Shown: one piece after another, positions 1 through 8,874 of the stretch
How the letters are laid out: every line of letters starts with the position of its first letter
How positions within the stretch are numbered: position 1 is the first letter of the stretch
Source: Actinorugispora endophytica
Lineage (GTDB): Bacteria > Actinomycetota > Actinomycetes > Streptosporangiales > Streptosporangiaceae
Direction of reading: 5' to 3'
Assembly (NCBI RefSeq): GCF_004363075.1
Contig: NZ_SNYN01000001.1
Location: 687,602-751,601 of the forward strand
DNA length: 64,000 bases
The notes under the pieces: model-generated
Database searches by the model: none
Told to the model about the DNA's origin: nothing
Seen by the model: the letters and a program-made list of their open reading frames with translations, nothing else
Program-made: the position numbers and the translations under genes

Positions 1-75
1 GTTTGGGGGGCTGGGTGTTTGTTGGCGCGGGTGGGGGGCAGTCGGGCGGGGGGGGGGCCCCCCCGCCCACCCCCC

Positions 76-109
76 CCACGACCGTCAACGGACCCCTCAC
101 GCAACGGAC
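76..109 (-). repeat. Partial copy of dispersed palindromic 3'-UTR repeat
   Basis: Read on the minus strand this segment matches the left part of the palindromic element at 33787-33830 with about two mismatches, including the core GTTGACGGTC and the flanking run TCCGTTGCGTGAGG. Only one arm is present; the bases to its left are a C/G tract with no match to the loop or right arm. The rest of 1-261 is G+C-rich sequence downstream of the chaplin gene in which I see no gene. Confidence 0.7.
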
Positions 110-261
110 AGCATGGGCGCGGCCCCGACCCCCGCCCGCCGTCGCCGCCCCCGTCACCGCGCCACGCACGAGGACACCCCGACGATCCGGCCGGCGGATT
201 CCCGGCGCCGAACCGCCCCCGGCCGGAGCGGCCGGGAGCGGGCTCGGATCGGGCGGGGCCG

Positions 262-1353
262 CTACTCCTGCGACGCGGCCGCGGCCGCCTTCTTCCTGCG
301 GCTCAGGTACATCGCCGCGCCGCCGCCGCCCAGGGCCGCGACCGCGGCGGCGACCAGTCCGCCGAGGGCGACACCGGTCACCGGCAGGCTGCCGTCCGCA
401 GCGGGCCTCTCGTCGGCCTCGGCCTCCTCGCCCCCGCGGTCGTCACCGGGGCCCTCCGAGTCGTCTCCGGGCTCCTCGCCGTCGGAGTCCCCGGGCTCCC
501 CGGGCTGCTCCGGGCCCTCCGAGTCGTCTCCGGGCTCCTCGCCGTCGGAGTCCCCGGGCTCCCCGGGCTGCTCCGGGCCCTCGCCGTCCCCGGGCTCCCC
601 GCCGTCGGTGATCTCCTCCATGCACTCGGTCTCGGCCAACGACAGCACGGTGACCGCGTTGCCGCAGACGTCGACCGCGGCGTCCACCGGGATGTTGACC
701 TGGTTCCCGCTGGCCACGCCCCCCGAGCCGTCGGACGCCTGCCCGCCGCCGCCCTCGTTGTCGGACGAGGCGCTGATCGCGTCGACGACCGTCTCGCACT
801 CGGCCTTGGAGACGCCCAGGACCCCGATGGAGTTGCCGCAGACCTCGACCGCGATGTTCACCGGGATGTTGATCTGGTTCCCGCTGGCCACGCCCCCCGA
901 GCCGTCGGACGCCTGCTCGTTCTCCGAGGAGCCGGCGATCTCGTGGACCACCTCGGTGCACTCGGCCTTGGACAGGCCGCCGACCGCGACCGAGTTGCCG
1001 CAGACGTCGACCGCGGCGTCCACCGGGATGTTGACCTGGTTCCCGCTGGCCACGCCCCCCGAGCCGTCGGACGCCTGCCCGCCGGCCGCCTGTCCCTCGT
1101 CACTGGCGGCGTAGAGGACCCGGGAGACCTCGGTGCACTCGGCCTTGGACAGACCCAGCGCGGCCAGGGCGTTGCCGCAGAGCCCGGCCTCGACATCCAC
1201 CGGCACGTTGACCTGGTTCCCCCCGGCCACACCGCCCGAGCCATCGGTGATCTGGTCCGCGAACGCGAAGGGGGAGAAGGGGGAGAAAGCGCCCACCAGG
1301 CCGACGGTGAGCGCGGCGGTGGAGGCGGTGGCGAGCATCTTCTTCTTGCGCAT
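262..1353 (-). CDS. Long chaplin-like cell-wall protein with four chaplin domains and LPVTG sorting signal
   Basis: Surface protein of about 363 residues. A basic N-terminus (MRKKKM) and hydrophobic stretch form a signal peptide ending near AFA. Four chaplin-type repeats follow, each with G-G-V-(A/S)-G-N-Q-(V/I)-N-(V/I)-P-V and two cysteines (CGN and, about 16 residues on, a Cys after KAE or ETE). Chaplins are amyloid-forming hydrophobins that lower surface tension for aerial growth, and long forms are anchored by sortase. A Pro/Glu/Asp-rich linker made of two identical 21-residue units leads to LPVTG, a membrane helix and an RRKK tail. Streptomyces long chaplins usually have two domains, so four is unusual. 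The ATG at 1353 is chosen over one 16 codons upstream because it begins the signal peptide; a GAAAGG lies about 12 bases before it. Confidence 0.88.
   Translation of the reverse strand: MRKKKMLATASTAALTVGLVGAFSPFSPFAFADQITDGSGGVAGGNQVNVPVDVEAGLCGNALAALGLSKAECTEVSRVLYAASDEGQAAGGQASDGSGGVASGNQVNIPVDAAVDVCGNSVAVGGLSKAECTEVVHEIAGSSENEQASDGSGGVASGNQINIPVNIAVEVCGNSIGVLGVSKAECETVVDAISASSDNEGGGGQASDGSGGVASGNQVNIPVDAAVDVCGNAVTVLSLAETECMEEITDGGEPGDGEGPEQPGEPGDSDGEEPGDDSEGPEQPGEPGDSDGEEPGDDSEGPGDDRGGEEAEADERPAADGSLPVTGVALGGLVAAAVAALGGGGAAMYLSRRKKAAAAASQE
449..574 (-). repeat. Perfect 63-bp tandem duplication in the chaplin linker
   Basis: Two identical 63-base units (449-511 and 512-574) lie head to tail, and the first bases of a third copy follow at 575. 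They are in frame and encode the acidic, proline-rich 21-residue linker units of the chaplin. Complete identity, including third codon positions, suggests a recent duplication or strand-slippage event. Confidence 0.9.
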
Positions 1354-1818
1354 GTTTCGGCACGACCTTTCGCCCATCAAAAACTTTGAGTGAGCAATCA
1401 AGGACGGAGAGTCACCGCGAGCGGATCGGTGAATCGCCGCCCGACTAACGAGAAGCGTGGATCAGCACCCGAAGGGCGCCGGGGACCGGCCCGGTCGATC
1501 AGCAGCGCAGGCCGTCCGGAATAGAGAGCGGAAAACCGCTCCCACCTGCTGACGAACGGCAACGCTAGCAGCCTTTCGGACGACTGGAAGGGCTTTGGAC
1601 AGAATTCCCGTAAATCCTGGAACACAGTCGGCCAAGTTCCTAAAATGTCCGCTTTGACCGGCCATGACGCGGCAACGGCAAAACAGGCCCCCGCACACGG
1701 AGAAGGATGGAATTCCGATTCTCGGGCCTCCCGGCAACCCAATAAGAGGGGAATTCATCGCATTTCCACAAAACCCGTCAAACCCCCCGGGGCGTCCGTG
1801 CCTCCCCTCGGACGCGAA
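1354..1818. other. Intergenic region upstream of the chaplin gene
   Basis: About 465 bases between the chaplin start and the catalase terminator. The base composition is less GC-rich than in the flanking genes, as expected of a promoter region for the chaplin gene. I see no convincing coding sequence, no clear -35/-10 pair and no RNA gene. Confidence 0.5.
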
Positions 1819-1856
1819 GAACCCCGGTCGGGATCCGTGGATCCCGACCGGGGTTC
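1819..1856 (-). terminator. Rho-independent-type terminator of the catalase gene
   Basis: A perfect 18-base inverted repeat (1819-1836 with 1839-1856) with an almost closed loop lies 26 bases beyond the catalase stop. No long T-run follows, which is normal for actinomycete terminators. Confidence 0.8.
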
Positions 1857-1881
1857 GCCGACAGCGGGCTCTGCCCGGGTC

Positions 1882-3327
1882 CTAGCCCTGGACGCCCAGG
1901 CCCTTGGCGACGCCGCCGCCCAGGTCCGGGTGGACGTTGGTCCAGTACTCGACGACGCGCCTCTTCATGTCCGCCGTGACCTCGGGGGCCGAGGCGTGGC
2001 CGACGATGTTGCCCACCAGGTTGGCGCGCTCGGAGTCGGTCAGGACCTTCTCCCACAGCGCGCGCGGCTGGGCGAAGTCGTCGTCCTCCTTGTGCAGCTC
2101 GTAGGCCGAGCGCACGATCTCACCCGCGACGTGGTAGTCCGCGCCCGTGAACAGCTCCTGGTCGGCGACCGGGCCGCCCACGGTGTTCGGGGCGTAGACC
2201 GGGTCCGGGCTGGCGTGGAAGGCCATCGCACCGTCACGGTTGTAGCTGTGCACCGGCGACAGCGGGCGGTTCACCGGCAGGTGCAGGAAGTTCGGGCCGA
2301 TGCGGTAGCGCTGGGTGTCCGGGTAGGAGAACAGGCGCCCCTGGAGCATCTTGTCCGGGCTGGCGGCGATGCCGGGAACCATGCTCGACGGCTGGAAGGC
2401 GGACTGCTCCAGCTCGGCGAAGTAGTTCTGCGGGTTCCGGTTCAGCGTGAACCTGCCGATGGTGATCTCGGGGTAGTCCTCGTGCGGCCAGACCTTGGTC
2501 AGGTCGAACGGGTTGAACCGGTAGTCGGCGGCGGCCTCGAAGGGCATGACCTGGACGTTGACCGTCCAGGAGGGGTACTCGCCCTTCTCGATCGCGTTCC
2601 ACAGGTCGCGGCGGAAGGCGTCGGGGTCCTCGGCCTCCAGTGCCTTGGCCTCGCCCGCGGTCAGGTTCTCGACGCCCTGGTCGGTCTTGAAGTGGTACTT
2701 GACCCAGAACTTCTCACCGGCCGCGTTGTACCACATGAAGGTGTGGCTGCCGAAGCCGTGCATGTGGCGCCAGTTCTTCGGGGTGCCGCGGTCGGTCATC
2801 ACGAAGGAGACCTGGTGGGCCGACTCCGGGTTCAGCGTCCAGAAGTCCCACTGGTTGTTGTTGTCGCGCAGCTGGTTGTCCGCGCGGCGCTTCTGCGAGT
2901 GGATGAAGTCGGGGAACTTCGAGGGGTCCCGGATGAAGAAGATCGGGGTGTTGTTGCCGACGAGGTCGTAGTTGCCCTCCTCGGTGTAGAACTTCAGCGC
3001 GAAGCCGCGGGGGTCGCGGGCGGAGTCGGCGCTGCCCAGCTCACCGGCGACAGTGGAGAAGCGCAGCAGCAGCGGGGTCTTCTTCCCCTTCTGGAACAGG
3101 CCCGCCCGGGTGTACTGGCTGACGTCCTCGGTGATCTCGAGTTCGCCGTAGGCGCCGCCGCCCTTGGCGTGCACCACGCGCTCGGGGACGCGCTCGCGGT
3201 CGAAGTGCGCCAGCTTCTGGATCAGGTAGTGATCCTGCAGCAGCAGGGGGCCGTTCGGGCCGACCGACTGCGAGAGTCCGTCGTGCGGTGCCGGGATCCC
3301 GGCGTCGTCCGTGCTGTAAGCAACCAC
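1882..3327 (-). CDS. katA: Catalase (haem, small-subunit type)
   Basis: Cytoplasmic haem catalase of 481 residues that disproportionates hydrogen peroxide. The distal His is in VVHAKGGGAYG (about residue 53), the distal Asn in VGNNTPIFF (about 125), and the proximal haem-ligating Tyr in LFSYPDTQRYR. The length fits the small-subunit monofunctional catalases, with no C-terminal flavodoxin-like domain. The start is a GTG at 3327, set by GAAAGG eight bases upstream. A Fur-family gene lies 89 bases upstream in the same direction, so peroxide- or metal-responsive co-regulation, as with catR/catA or furA/katG, is likely. A strong hairpin closes the unit. Confidence 0.97.
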   Translation of the reverse strand: MVAYSTDDAGIPAPHDGLSQSVGPNGPLLLQDHYLIQKLAHFDRERVPERVVHAKGGGAYGELEITEDVSQYTRAGLFQKGKKTPLLLRFSTVAGELGSADSARDPRGFALKFYTEEGNYDLVGNNTPIFFIRDPSKFPDFIHSQKRRADNQLRDNNNQWDFWTLNPESAHQVSFVMTDRGTPKNWRHMHGFGSHTFMWYNAAGEKFWVKYHFKTDQGVENLTAGEAKALEAEDPDAFRRDLWNAIEKGEYPSWTVNVQVMPFEAAADYRFNPFDLTKVWPHEDYPEITIGRFTLNRNPQNYFAELEQSAFQPSSMVPGIAASPDKMLQGRLFSYPDTQRYRIGPNFLHLPVNRPLSPVHSYNRDGAMAFHASPDPVYAPNTVGGPVADQELFTGADYHVAGEIVRSAYELHKEDDDFAQPRALWEKVLTDSERANLVGNIVGHASAPEVTADMKRRVVEYWTNVHPDLGGGVAKGLGVQG

Positions 3328-3416
3328 TGCTCACACCTTTCTGATGAAGCTCGGCCTCGAAAAACATGCGGGTACCGCCCTCCGGGGAGGCCGGTGGTCA
3401 TCGGGTGGGTCCCGGT

Positions 3417-3875
3417 TCACGCGCCGCGCGGAGTGGCTCCGGGGGTTCTGGCGTCCGGGGCCGCGCCCGCGGACCGGCACTCGGGACAGACGCCCCAGAA
3501 CACCACTTCGGCTTCGTCGATGTCGTAACCGTGCGTCTGCGACGGCTCCAGGCACGGGGCCCGGCCGGTCACGCAGTCGACGTCGGTCACCTCTCCACAG
3601 CGACGACAGACCAGGTGGTGGTGGTTGTCCCCGACCCGGGCCTCGTAGCGCGCCGGTGAACCGGCGGGTTCGATGCGGCGGAGCAGCCCGGCGCCCGTCA
3701 GGGCGTGCAGGCTGTCGTAGACCGCCTGGGTCGACACGTGGCCGACCCGCTCCCGAACGGCACGCGCGACACGGTCGGCGTCCAGGTGGTTTCCCAGCCT
3801 GATCGCGTCGAGGATCGCCAGCCGGGAGGCGGTCACCCGCAGCCCGGCCGCGCGGAGAGCGGCGGCGTCGTCCAT
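3417..3875 (-). CDS. Fur-family transcriptional regulator (FurA/PerR/CatR-like)
   Basis: Metal-dependent repressor of 152 residues: an N-terminal winged helix (LRVTASRLAILDAI, then STQAVYDSLHAL as recognition region) and a C-terminal dimerisation domain with HHHLVCRRCGEV and CPEC, giving two CxxC pairs for a structural zinc. Fur-family proteins encoded next to catalases in actinomycetes typically sense peroxide through iron-catalysed oxidation. It is followed directly by katA in the same orientation. An imperfect dyad lies just upstream of the start and may be its own operator. I cannot tell from sequence alone whether it senses peroxide or only iron. Confidence 0.92.
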   Translation of the reverse strand: MDDAAALRAAGLRVTASRLAILDAIRLGNHLDADRVARAVRERVGHVSTQAVYDSLHALTGAGLLRRIEPAGSPARYEARVGDNHHHLVCRRCGEVTDVDCVTGRAPCLEPSQTHGYDIDEAEVVFWGVCPECRSAGAAPDARTPGATPRGA

Positions 3876-3892
3876 GGCCTCACTCTAGGGCA

Positions 3893-3910
3893 TTAACTGG
3901 AATGGTTCAA
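3893..3910. promoter_or_regulatory. Candidate operator upstream of the Fur-type regulator
   Basis: An imperfect dyad of the form TTAAC-N7-GTTCAA lies 18-35 bases upstream of the regulator start, in the most AT-rich part of the intergenic region. The position suits an autoregulatory Fur-type site. It was found by eye and does not closely match a consensus I can state with confidence. Confidence 0.35.
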
Positions 3911-4142
3911 GAAAACGAACTCTTACAGACAAGCGTCCGCCGACGGAACATTCCCTTTCCCCCCATGGCGACACAGGGAGAAGTTATGATCACCGGCAGT
4001 CGCGACCGCCGGCGTCCCCGATTCGGAGGAGGAAAGCCCGGCATCCGTAACGAGTAAGACTCATGGCCCGGCCCCTCTCAACGGAGGACCGGCTTCGGGC
4101 GTCCTACCGACACCGGCCGAACCAGCCCCCCAGGAGACCCTC

Positions 4143-5288
4143 GTGATCCCCCGGACTCCCCCGTTCGTCCCGTACGGCCCCCCACTCCGCCTCGGCGCGC
4201 TGCTCCTGGCCACCGCCCTCGCGGCCACCGCCTGCGACACCGATGTCGGCGCGCCCGTCGCCGCGGACCAGCCCCGGGACGGCGCCCCCGCGGAATCCGC
4301 GGCGCCCGCCCCGAGCGAGTCCGCCGGGGAGCCGTACACCGTCGCCATCGGCGGCGACGTCATGTTCGAGGGGATGCTCCGCCAGCGGCTGGACGCGGAC
4401 CCAGCCACCGCGGTCGGCCCGGTCTCGACGGTGTTCCGGGAGGCCGACGTCAGCGTGGTCAACCTGGAGACCGCTGTCACCGGCGGGGGCACCCGGGCGC
4501 CCGGCAAGCAGTTCGCCTTCCGGGCCCCCGCCACCGCGTTCACCGCCCTGGACTCCGCCGGGATCGACGTGGCGACCCTGGCCAACAACCACGGTATGGA
4601 CTTCGGGGCCGACGGCCTCGCCGACACGCTCGCCAACGCCGAGGCCGCGGGATTCCCGCTGGTCGGGGCAGGCGATGACGCGGACGAGGCCTACGCGCCG
4701 GAGGTCTTCGAGGTCAACGGGAACACGCTGGCGGTCATCGGCGCCACCGACGTCATGGACGAGCACCTGACGGCCGAGTGGACGGCCGGCGACGGCAAGC
4801 CCGGTCTGGCCTCCACCAAGGGCGAGGCGCTGCCGCGCGCGCTCCAGGCGGTCGAGGAGGCCCGGGCCGAGGCCGACGCCGTCATCGTGTTCCTGCACTG
4901 GGGCCGCGAAGGCGACCACTGCCCGCTCCCGCACGCCCCCGACCTCGCCCGGCAGCTCATCGACGCGGGCGCCACCGCCGTCGTGGGCGGGCACGCGCAC
5001 GTGGTCGGCCCGGGCGGCTACATGGGCGGCTCCTACGTGCACTACGGCCTGGGCAACTTCGTCTTCTACAACTTCGACGGCCCCACCGCCGAGACCGGCG
5101 TGCTGCGGCTGACCCTCCAGGGGGACGAGGTCCTCGACAGCGAGTGGCTTCCCGGCGAGATCCAGGGCGGTGTGCCGGTCCTGCACGAGGGGGACGCCGC
5201 CGAGCAGGGCGTGGCCTCCTTCGAGGGCTACCGGGACCGGTGCGGCGGAGCCGGCCTGACCGCCGAGCCCGACGGTTCGAGCGCCTGA
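4143..5288 (+). CDS. CapA-family lipoprotein (poly-gamma-glutamate synthesis/PGA_cap metallophosphatase-like)
   Basis: Exported lipoprotein of 381 residues. The N-terminus carries a hydrophobic signal ending in a lipobox with the modified Cys at residue 31 (AATAC). The body is a CapA/PGA_cap domain of the calcineurin-like metallophosphoesterase fold: GGDVMFEG, VNLETAVT, ANNHGMDFG, LHWGREGD and GGHAHVVGP supply the expected Asp, Asn and His ligands. Family members act at the cell surface; CapA itself is needed for poly-gamma-glutamate capsule synthesis, but no other capB/C/D-type gene is nearby, so the substrate is unknown. The GTG start has AGGAG eight bases upstream. It converges on the deaminase gene and shares a strong hairpin with it. 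Confidence 0.9.
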   Translation: MIPRTPPFVPYGPPLRLGALLLATALAATACDTDVGAPVAADQPRDGAPAESAAPAPSESAGEPYTVAIGGDVMFEGMLRQRLDADPATAVGPVSTVFREADVSVVNLETAVTGGGTRAPGKQFAFRAPATAFTALDSAGIDVATLANNHGMDFGADGLADTLANAEAAGFPLVGAGDDADEAYAPEVFEVNGNTLAVIGATDVMDEHLTAEWTAGDGKPGLASTKGEALPRALQAVEEARAEADAVIVFLHWGREGDHCPLPHAPDLARQLIDAGATAVVGGHAHVVGPGGYMGGSYVHYGLGNFVFYNFDGPTAETGVLRLTLQGDEVLDSEWLPGEIQGGVPVLHEGDAAEQGVASFEGYRDRCGGAGLTAEPDGSSA

Positions 5289-5296
5289 CCCCCTCC

Positions 5297-5329
5297 GGGG
5301 CGGTGGAGGGCCGCGCCCTCCACCGCCCC
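5297..5329. terminator. Bidirectional terminator between capA-like gene and deaminase
   Basis: Perfect 15-base inverted repeat (5297-5311 and 5315-5329) with a three-base loop in the 43-base gap between two convergent genes; it can serve both. Confidence 0.85.
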
Positions 5330-5331
5330 CG

Positions 5332-6360
5332 TCACGCCCCGGCCAGGACCGCGTCGATCTCGGCGGTCAGCCCCCGCTTGTCCGCGTCGTCCAGGTACGA
5401 GGCCGCCACGCCGTTGCGGGCCAGGAGGGCCAGGTCCGCCGCTCCCAGGCCGAGGGCGTGCGCGGTCCGGTACTCGTTCAGCAGGTCGGTTCCGAACATG
5501 GGCGGGTCGTCGGAGTTCAGGGTCACCACCAGGCCCGCCTCCAGCATGCGCGGCAGCGGGTGCTCCTCGATGGTCGAGATCGCGCGGGTGCGCAGGTTGG
5601 AGGTGGGCGAGACGTCCACCGGGATCCGCGCCTGCCCCAGGTGGTCGACGAGACGCGGGTCCTTCATGCTGTCGATGCCGTGCCCGATCCGCTCGGCGCC
5701 CAGCACGGTGACCGCGTCCCACACCCGCTGCGGGCCGCCGTTCTCCCCGGCGTGCGGAAGGCTGTGCAGCCCGGCGGCGCGGGCCCGGTCGTAGATCCCC
5801 TTGAAGGGGACGCGGTCCACCTCGATGCCGCCCACCCCGAACCCCACGACGCTGGAGGGCCCGTCGGCGAGCACCGCGTCCAGGGTCCGCTCCCCCGCCT
5901 CCACCCCGAAGTCTCCGGGGAAGTCGGGGATCCAGCGCAGCCGGATCCCGTGCTCGCGCTCGGCCTCCCTGCGGCCGTGCTCGACCCCGGCGAAGACCAC
6001 GGACGCGGGGATGCCGCGCATCAGGTGGTTGTAGAGGCTGATGTGCAGCTCGGCGTACCGGACGTTCTGCGCGGCGAGCCGGGCCGCCACGTCGGCCGTG
6101 AGCAGCGCGAAGTCCTCCTCGTCGCGCAGCACCTCCACCGAGGCGATGTACACGTCGATGAAGTGCGGGAAGTCCCGGAACTCGTAGTACGCGTCGACCT
6201 CTTCGAGCGAGCGCGGCAGCCCGGCCACGTCGTGCTTGCGGACCAGCCGGAGGAAGGTCTCGGGCTGCATCGAGCCTTCCAGGTGGACGTGGAGCTCTAC
6301 TTTGGGCAGCTCTCTGATGAACGCCTCGATTCCGGAGGCGGGAACGGCGGTGCTGTTCAT
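5332..6360 (-). CDS. Adenosine deaminase family protein
   Basis: Zn-dependent deaminase of 342 residues that hydrolyses a 6-amino group on an adenine nucleoside. The metal-binding HxH is at 24-26 (VELHVHLEGS); HAGENGG, IGHGID and NSDDPPMFG supply the remaining His, the catalytic Glu and the paired Asp. Close actinomycete relatives include both true adenosine deaminases and the 6-aminodeoxyfutalosine deaminase of the futalosine menaquinone route. No other men or mqn gene is here to decide between them, so I leave out a gene symbol. It stands alone, convergent with the CapA-like gene. Confidence 0.92.
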   Translation of the reverse strand: MNSTAVPASGIEAFIRELPKVELHVHLEGSMQPETFLRLVRKHDVAGLPRSLEEVDAYYEFRDFPHFIDVYIASVEVLRDEEDFALLTADVAARLAAQNVRYAELHISLYNHLMRGIPASVVFAGVEHGRREAEREHGIRLRWIPDFPGDFGVEAGERTLDAVLADGPSSVVGFGVGGIEVDRVPFKGIYDRARAAGLHSLPHAGENGGPQRVWDAVTVLGAERIGHGIDSMKDPRLVDHLGQARIPVDVSPTSNLRTRAISTIEEHPLPRMLEAGLVVTLNSDDPPMFGTDLLNEYRTAHALGLGAADLALLARNGVAASYLDDADKRGLTAEIDAVLAGA

Positions 6361-6935
6361 ACGTGGACGCTAGTGAGACAGGGCGTCCTCCCCAAAGCGA
6401 ATCAGACGTTCTTCACAAATAATTGTCAGAAACGGGCCCCGGTCGGCTCCGGAGCGGTCCCCCGGCACCGGGTGCGGGCGCCGGCCGCCCCGGTCACGTG
6501 AATCGGGTCCGGTCGCGTCCGCCCCGGCAGGCCCGCCCCGGGCCGCGGAGCCGGTTGATTGGGAATCGACGGACGGAAAAGGCCGGGAGCGGCCGCCACC
6601 CCGACTCCCCCGCCGAAACAGCGACGGTGGTCGCGCCATCCGCGCCGGTCCCCTGTCCGCTATCCGGCCGACGCCTTGGCGGGAGACGGTTCGAACCGCT
6701 ACCTCCCCACCCCCACCTGCTAGAACGCGATAGTCGAACCCTCATTGGAAACCCGCGGGAAATCGGGACGCGCCGGATCGGGGTATTCCGACGAGAGCGG
6801 CTCCGTGGTTCTTCCCAACGGGGTTGCTTCGCTATCCCGACCGGAAGTGGCCAAAAGCGTCCACACCGCCCCGGCCGAGCTCGAAACCGGAATATTACGG
6901 GAACCAATTGAATTCGGAAAGGCATCATAGAAGAC
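6361..6935. other. Intergenic region between divergent deaminase and TetR genes
   Basis: About 575 bases without a credible gene. The two flanking genes point away from each other, so promoters for both should lie here. The stretch next to the TetR start (about 6890-6930) is locally AT-rich. I see no long inverted repeat or RNA gene. Confidence 0.5.
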
Positions 6936-7691
6936 GTGACGACTACTTCCCGAACCTCCTCGACCACCGCTCCCGCGCAGCGTCACGGCTCCAACGCCGA
7001 CGAACGCCCGGGGGACAACGCCGAGAACACTCGGAAAAACCGGGTCGCCTCGCCGGACCAGTCCCTGGCCAACGCCCCGCTGCGCCGGCTTCCCGCACAG
7101 CAGCGCAGCATGGCGCGCGTCCAGCGGATGCTGGACGCCTGCGCCGAGCTCCTCGACGAGGGCGGCTACACCGAGCTGTCCACGACCAGGATCGCCGAGC
7201 GCGCCGGGGTCGCCATCGGCTCGGTCTACCAGTTCTTCCCGGACAAGAAGGCCATCACCCAGGCACTGGGGCTGCGCTACCTGGACACCTTCACCCTGCG
7301 GGTCGCCAACCGGCTGGCGGAGGAGTCCTTCGGGCACTGGACCGAGGCCGTCGACGCGATCGTCGACGAGTACATCGACATGCACCGCAACGAACCGGGC
7401 TTCCGCAGCCTGCACTTCGGCGACGTGGTGGACATACGGCTGCTCGACTCGGACAACGAGAACAACAGGGTCATCGCGGGAAGGCTGCGAGATCTGCTGA
7501 TCTCCGTCGCGGGGGCGTCCGACGGTGAGAAGCTGGACCGAGCGATCGTCGTGGCGGTCGAGGCCTCGGACGCCGTACTCAAACTGGCCTTCCGCGACGA
7601 CCCCGACGGCGATCCGCGCCTCATCGCCGAGGCAAAACTGCTGGTCCGCGGATATCTGGAGCAGCTTTTCGGCCCGAGGCCGAGAAGATGA
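6936..7691 (+). CDS. TetR-family transcriptional regulator
   Basis: One-component repressor of 251 residues. After a polar, probably disordered leader of about 55 residues, an N-terminal helix-turn-helix is clear: ACAELLDEGGYTELSTTRIA followed by GVAIGSVYQFFPDKKAI. The C-terminal half is a helical ligand-binding domain with no recognisable specificity. The GTG start at 6936 lacks a strong ribosome site, and an ATG near 7110 (MARVQRML) is a possible alternative. An alpha/beta-hydrolase-like gene lies 300 bases downstream in the same direction and could be a target, but nothing proves it. Confidence 0.9.
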   Translation: MTTTSRTSSTTAPAQRHGSNADERPGDNAENTRKNRVASPDQSLANAPLRRLPAQQRSMARVQRMLDACAELLDEGGYTELSTTRIAERAGVAIGSVYQFFPDKKAITQALGLRYLDTFTLRVANRLAEESFGHWTEAVDAIVDEYIDMHRNEPGFRSLHFGDVVDIRLLDSDNENNRVIAGRLRDLLISVAGASDGEKLDRAIVVAVEASDAVLKLAFRDDPDGDPRLIAEAKLLVRGYLEQLFGPRPRR

Positions 7692-7991
7692 CAAAGGTTT
7701 ATGACAAAATAGGACACACCGGAAAAGAACGGTAAAGTAGCACCGATCCGGATCCGGTCGGAGGCCCCGCGGGCCCCGTCCGACGCGCCCGGACACGGCG
7801 CGGACCGCTCCGATCCGGAAGCACGGCGCGCGAGCCGCCACGGGGAGACCCGCACCGCTCCGCGCCCGTCGCGCTCCCTTCGCCGACCGCATCCTTTTCT
7901 CGCCCACTACGCGCGCCGAGGTTCGCAACGCGTGGCGGCACACCGCCCTCCGTGGTCGGCGCAGCGCGTTTGAACAGGGGAGGAACCCTCA
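7692..7991. other. Intergenic region upstream of hydrolase-like gene
   Basis: A 300-base gap. The first 50 bases after the TetR stop are AT-rich and could hold a promoter. The remainder is GC-rich. No gene, repeat or RNA is apparent. Confidence 0.4.
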
Positions 7992-8864
7992 GTGGTAGCC
8001 GACAGCACACTCGCCGACCCGTTGACCGGGACCGCCGCCGGGGTTCCGTACCTCGCGGTCCCGCCGGTCGACACCAGCCGTCCCGCGCCCATGGTCATCG
8101 GGCTGCACGCCTTCGAACCGCCGCGCAGCGAGGCCGCGATGGCCGGAGCACTCCCGCTCTTCGGGCTGCACGCCTGGAAGTTCTACTTCGGCCTCCCCCT
8201 CTTCGGACACCGCCTGCCCCAGGGAGGCGTCCCCGAGGTGAACCGGCTGGGTCAGACCGACTACCTGATCCAGCTGTACGGACCGGTCGTGGAGCAGGCC
8301 GCCGCCGAACTCGACCGCACCGTCGCCGAACTGCGGAACACCTTCCCGGTCGCGGACGGCCCCGCCGGCCTGATGGGCGTCGGCGCGGGCGGCGCCGCGG
8401 CCCTCCTCGCGCTCGCCGAGGGAGACCTCCCGATCAGCGCGGTGGGCGTGGTCAACCCCGTCATCGACCCGACCCAGGTGCTCGCGGCCCGTGCGCGCCG
8501 GCTCGGCGTCACCTACCACTGGAGCGAGAAGTCCCGCGAGATCGCCACGTGGCTGGACTTCGCCGACCGGGCCGACGAGCTCTCCGCCCGCACCCCCCGG
8601 ACGCCTCTGCTCATCGTCAACGGCGGGCACGACGAGATCATCCGCCCGAGCCACGGCCGGCTCCTGCACGACGCGCTGGCCGCGTACCACCTGCCGCACA
8701 CCCTGCGGCACATCGTGATCCCCGACCTCGCCCACACGATGGGACCCGAGCCCGGTCTGGAGCCGGGCCCGCCGACCCCCGGCAACGTGCTGGCCGACCG
8801 CGCCCTCGCCGAGTGGTTCCACCTGCACCTGGGCACCGGCGCCGAGGCGACCGTCCGGTTGTGA
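7992..8864 (+). CDS. Alpha/beta-hydrolase-fold protein lacking the nucleophile serine
   Basis: Cytosolic protein of 290 residues with the layout of a dienelactone-hydrolase/chlorophyllase-like alpha/beta hydrolase: an early strand (PMVIGLHAF), a nucleophile elbow, an acid strand (LLIVNGGHDEI) and a late His (IPDLAHTMG). The elbow reads GVGAGGA, so the serine of the usual G-x-S-x-G is glycine. The Asp and His of the triad remain. Known hydrolases of this fold need the nucleophile, so this may be a non-catalytic binding protein or use another chemistry. The GTG start has GGGGAGGA about seven bases upstream. Confidence 0.75.
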   Translation: MVADSTLADPLTGTAAGVPYLAVPPVDTSRPAPMVIGLHAFEPPRSEAAMAGALPLFGLHAWKFYFGLPLFGHRLPQGGVPEVNRLGQTDYLIQLYGPVVEQAAAELDRTVAELRNTFPVADGPAGLMGVGAGGAAALLALAEGDLPISAVGVVNPVIDPTQVLAARARRLGVTYHWSEKSREIATWLDFADRADELSARTPRTPLLIVNGGHDEIIRPSHGRLLHDALAAYHLPHTLRHIVIPDLAHTMGPEPGLEPGPPTPGNVLADRALAEWFHLHLGTGAEATVRL

Positions 8865-8874
8865 GTCCGGCGGT

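Noticed and set aside
449-574. Tandem repeats as a possible CRISPR array
   Set aside because: Two adjacent identical units without spacers, in frame within the chaplin linker. No CRISPR array or cas gene is present in the window.
1645-3528. Very long open frame on the plus strand opposite katA
   Set aside because: It is the complement of catalase codons with GC-rich third positions; the product is a Val/Arg/Asp/Gly low-complexity string without motifs.
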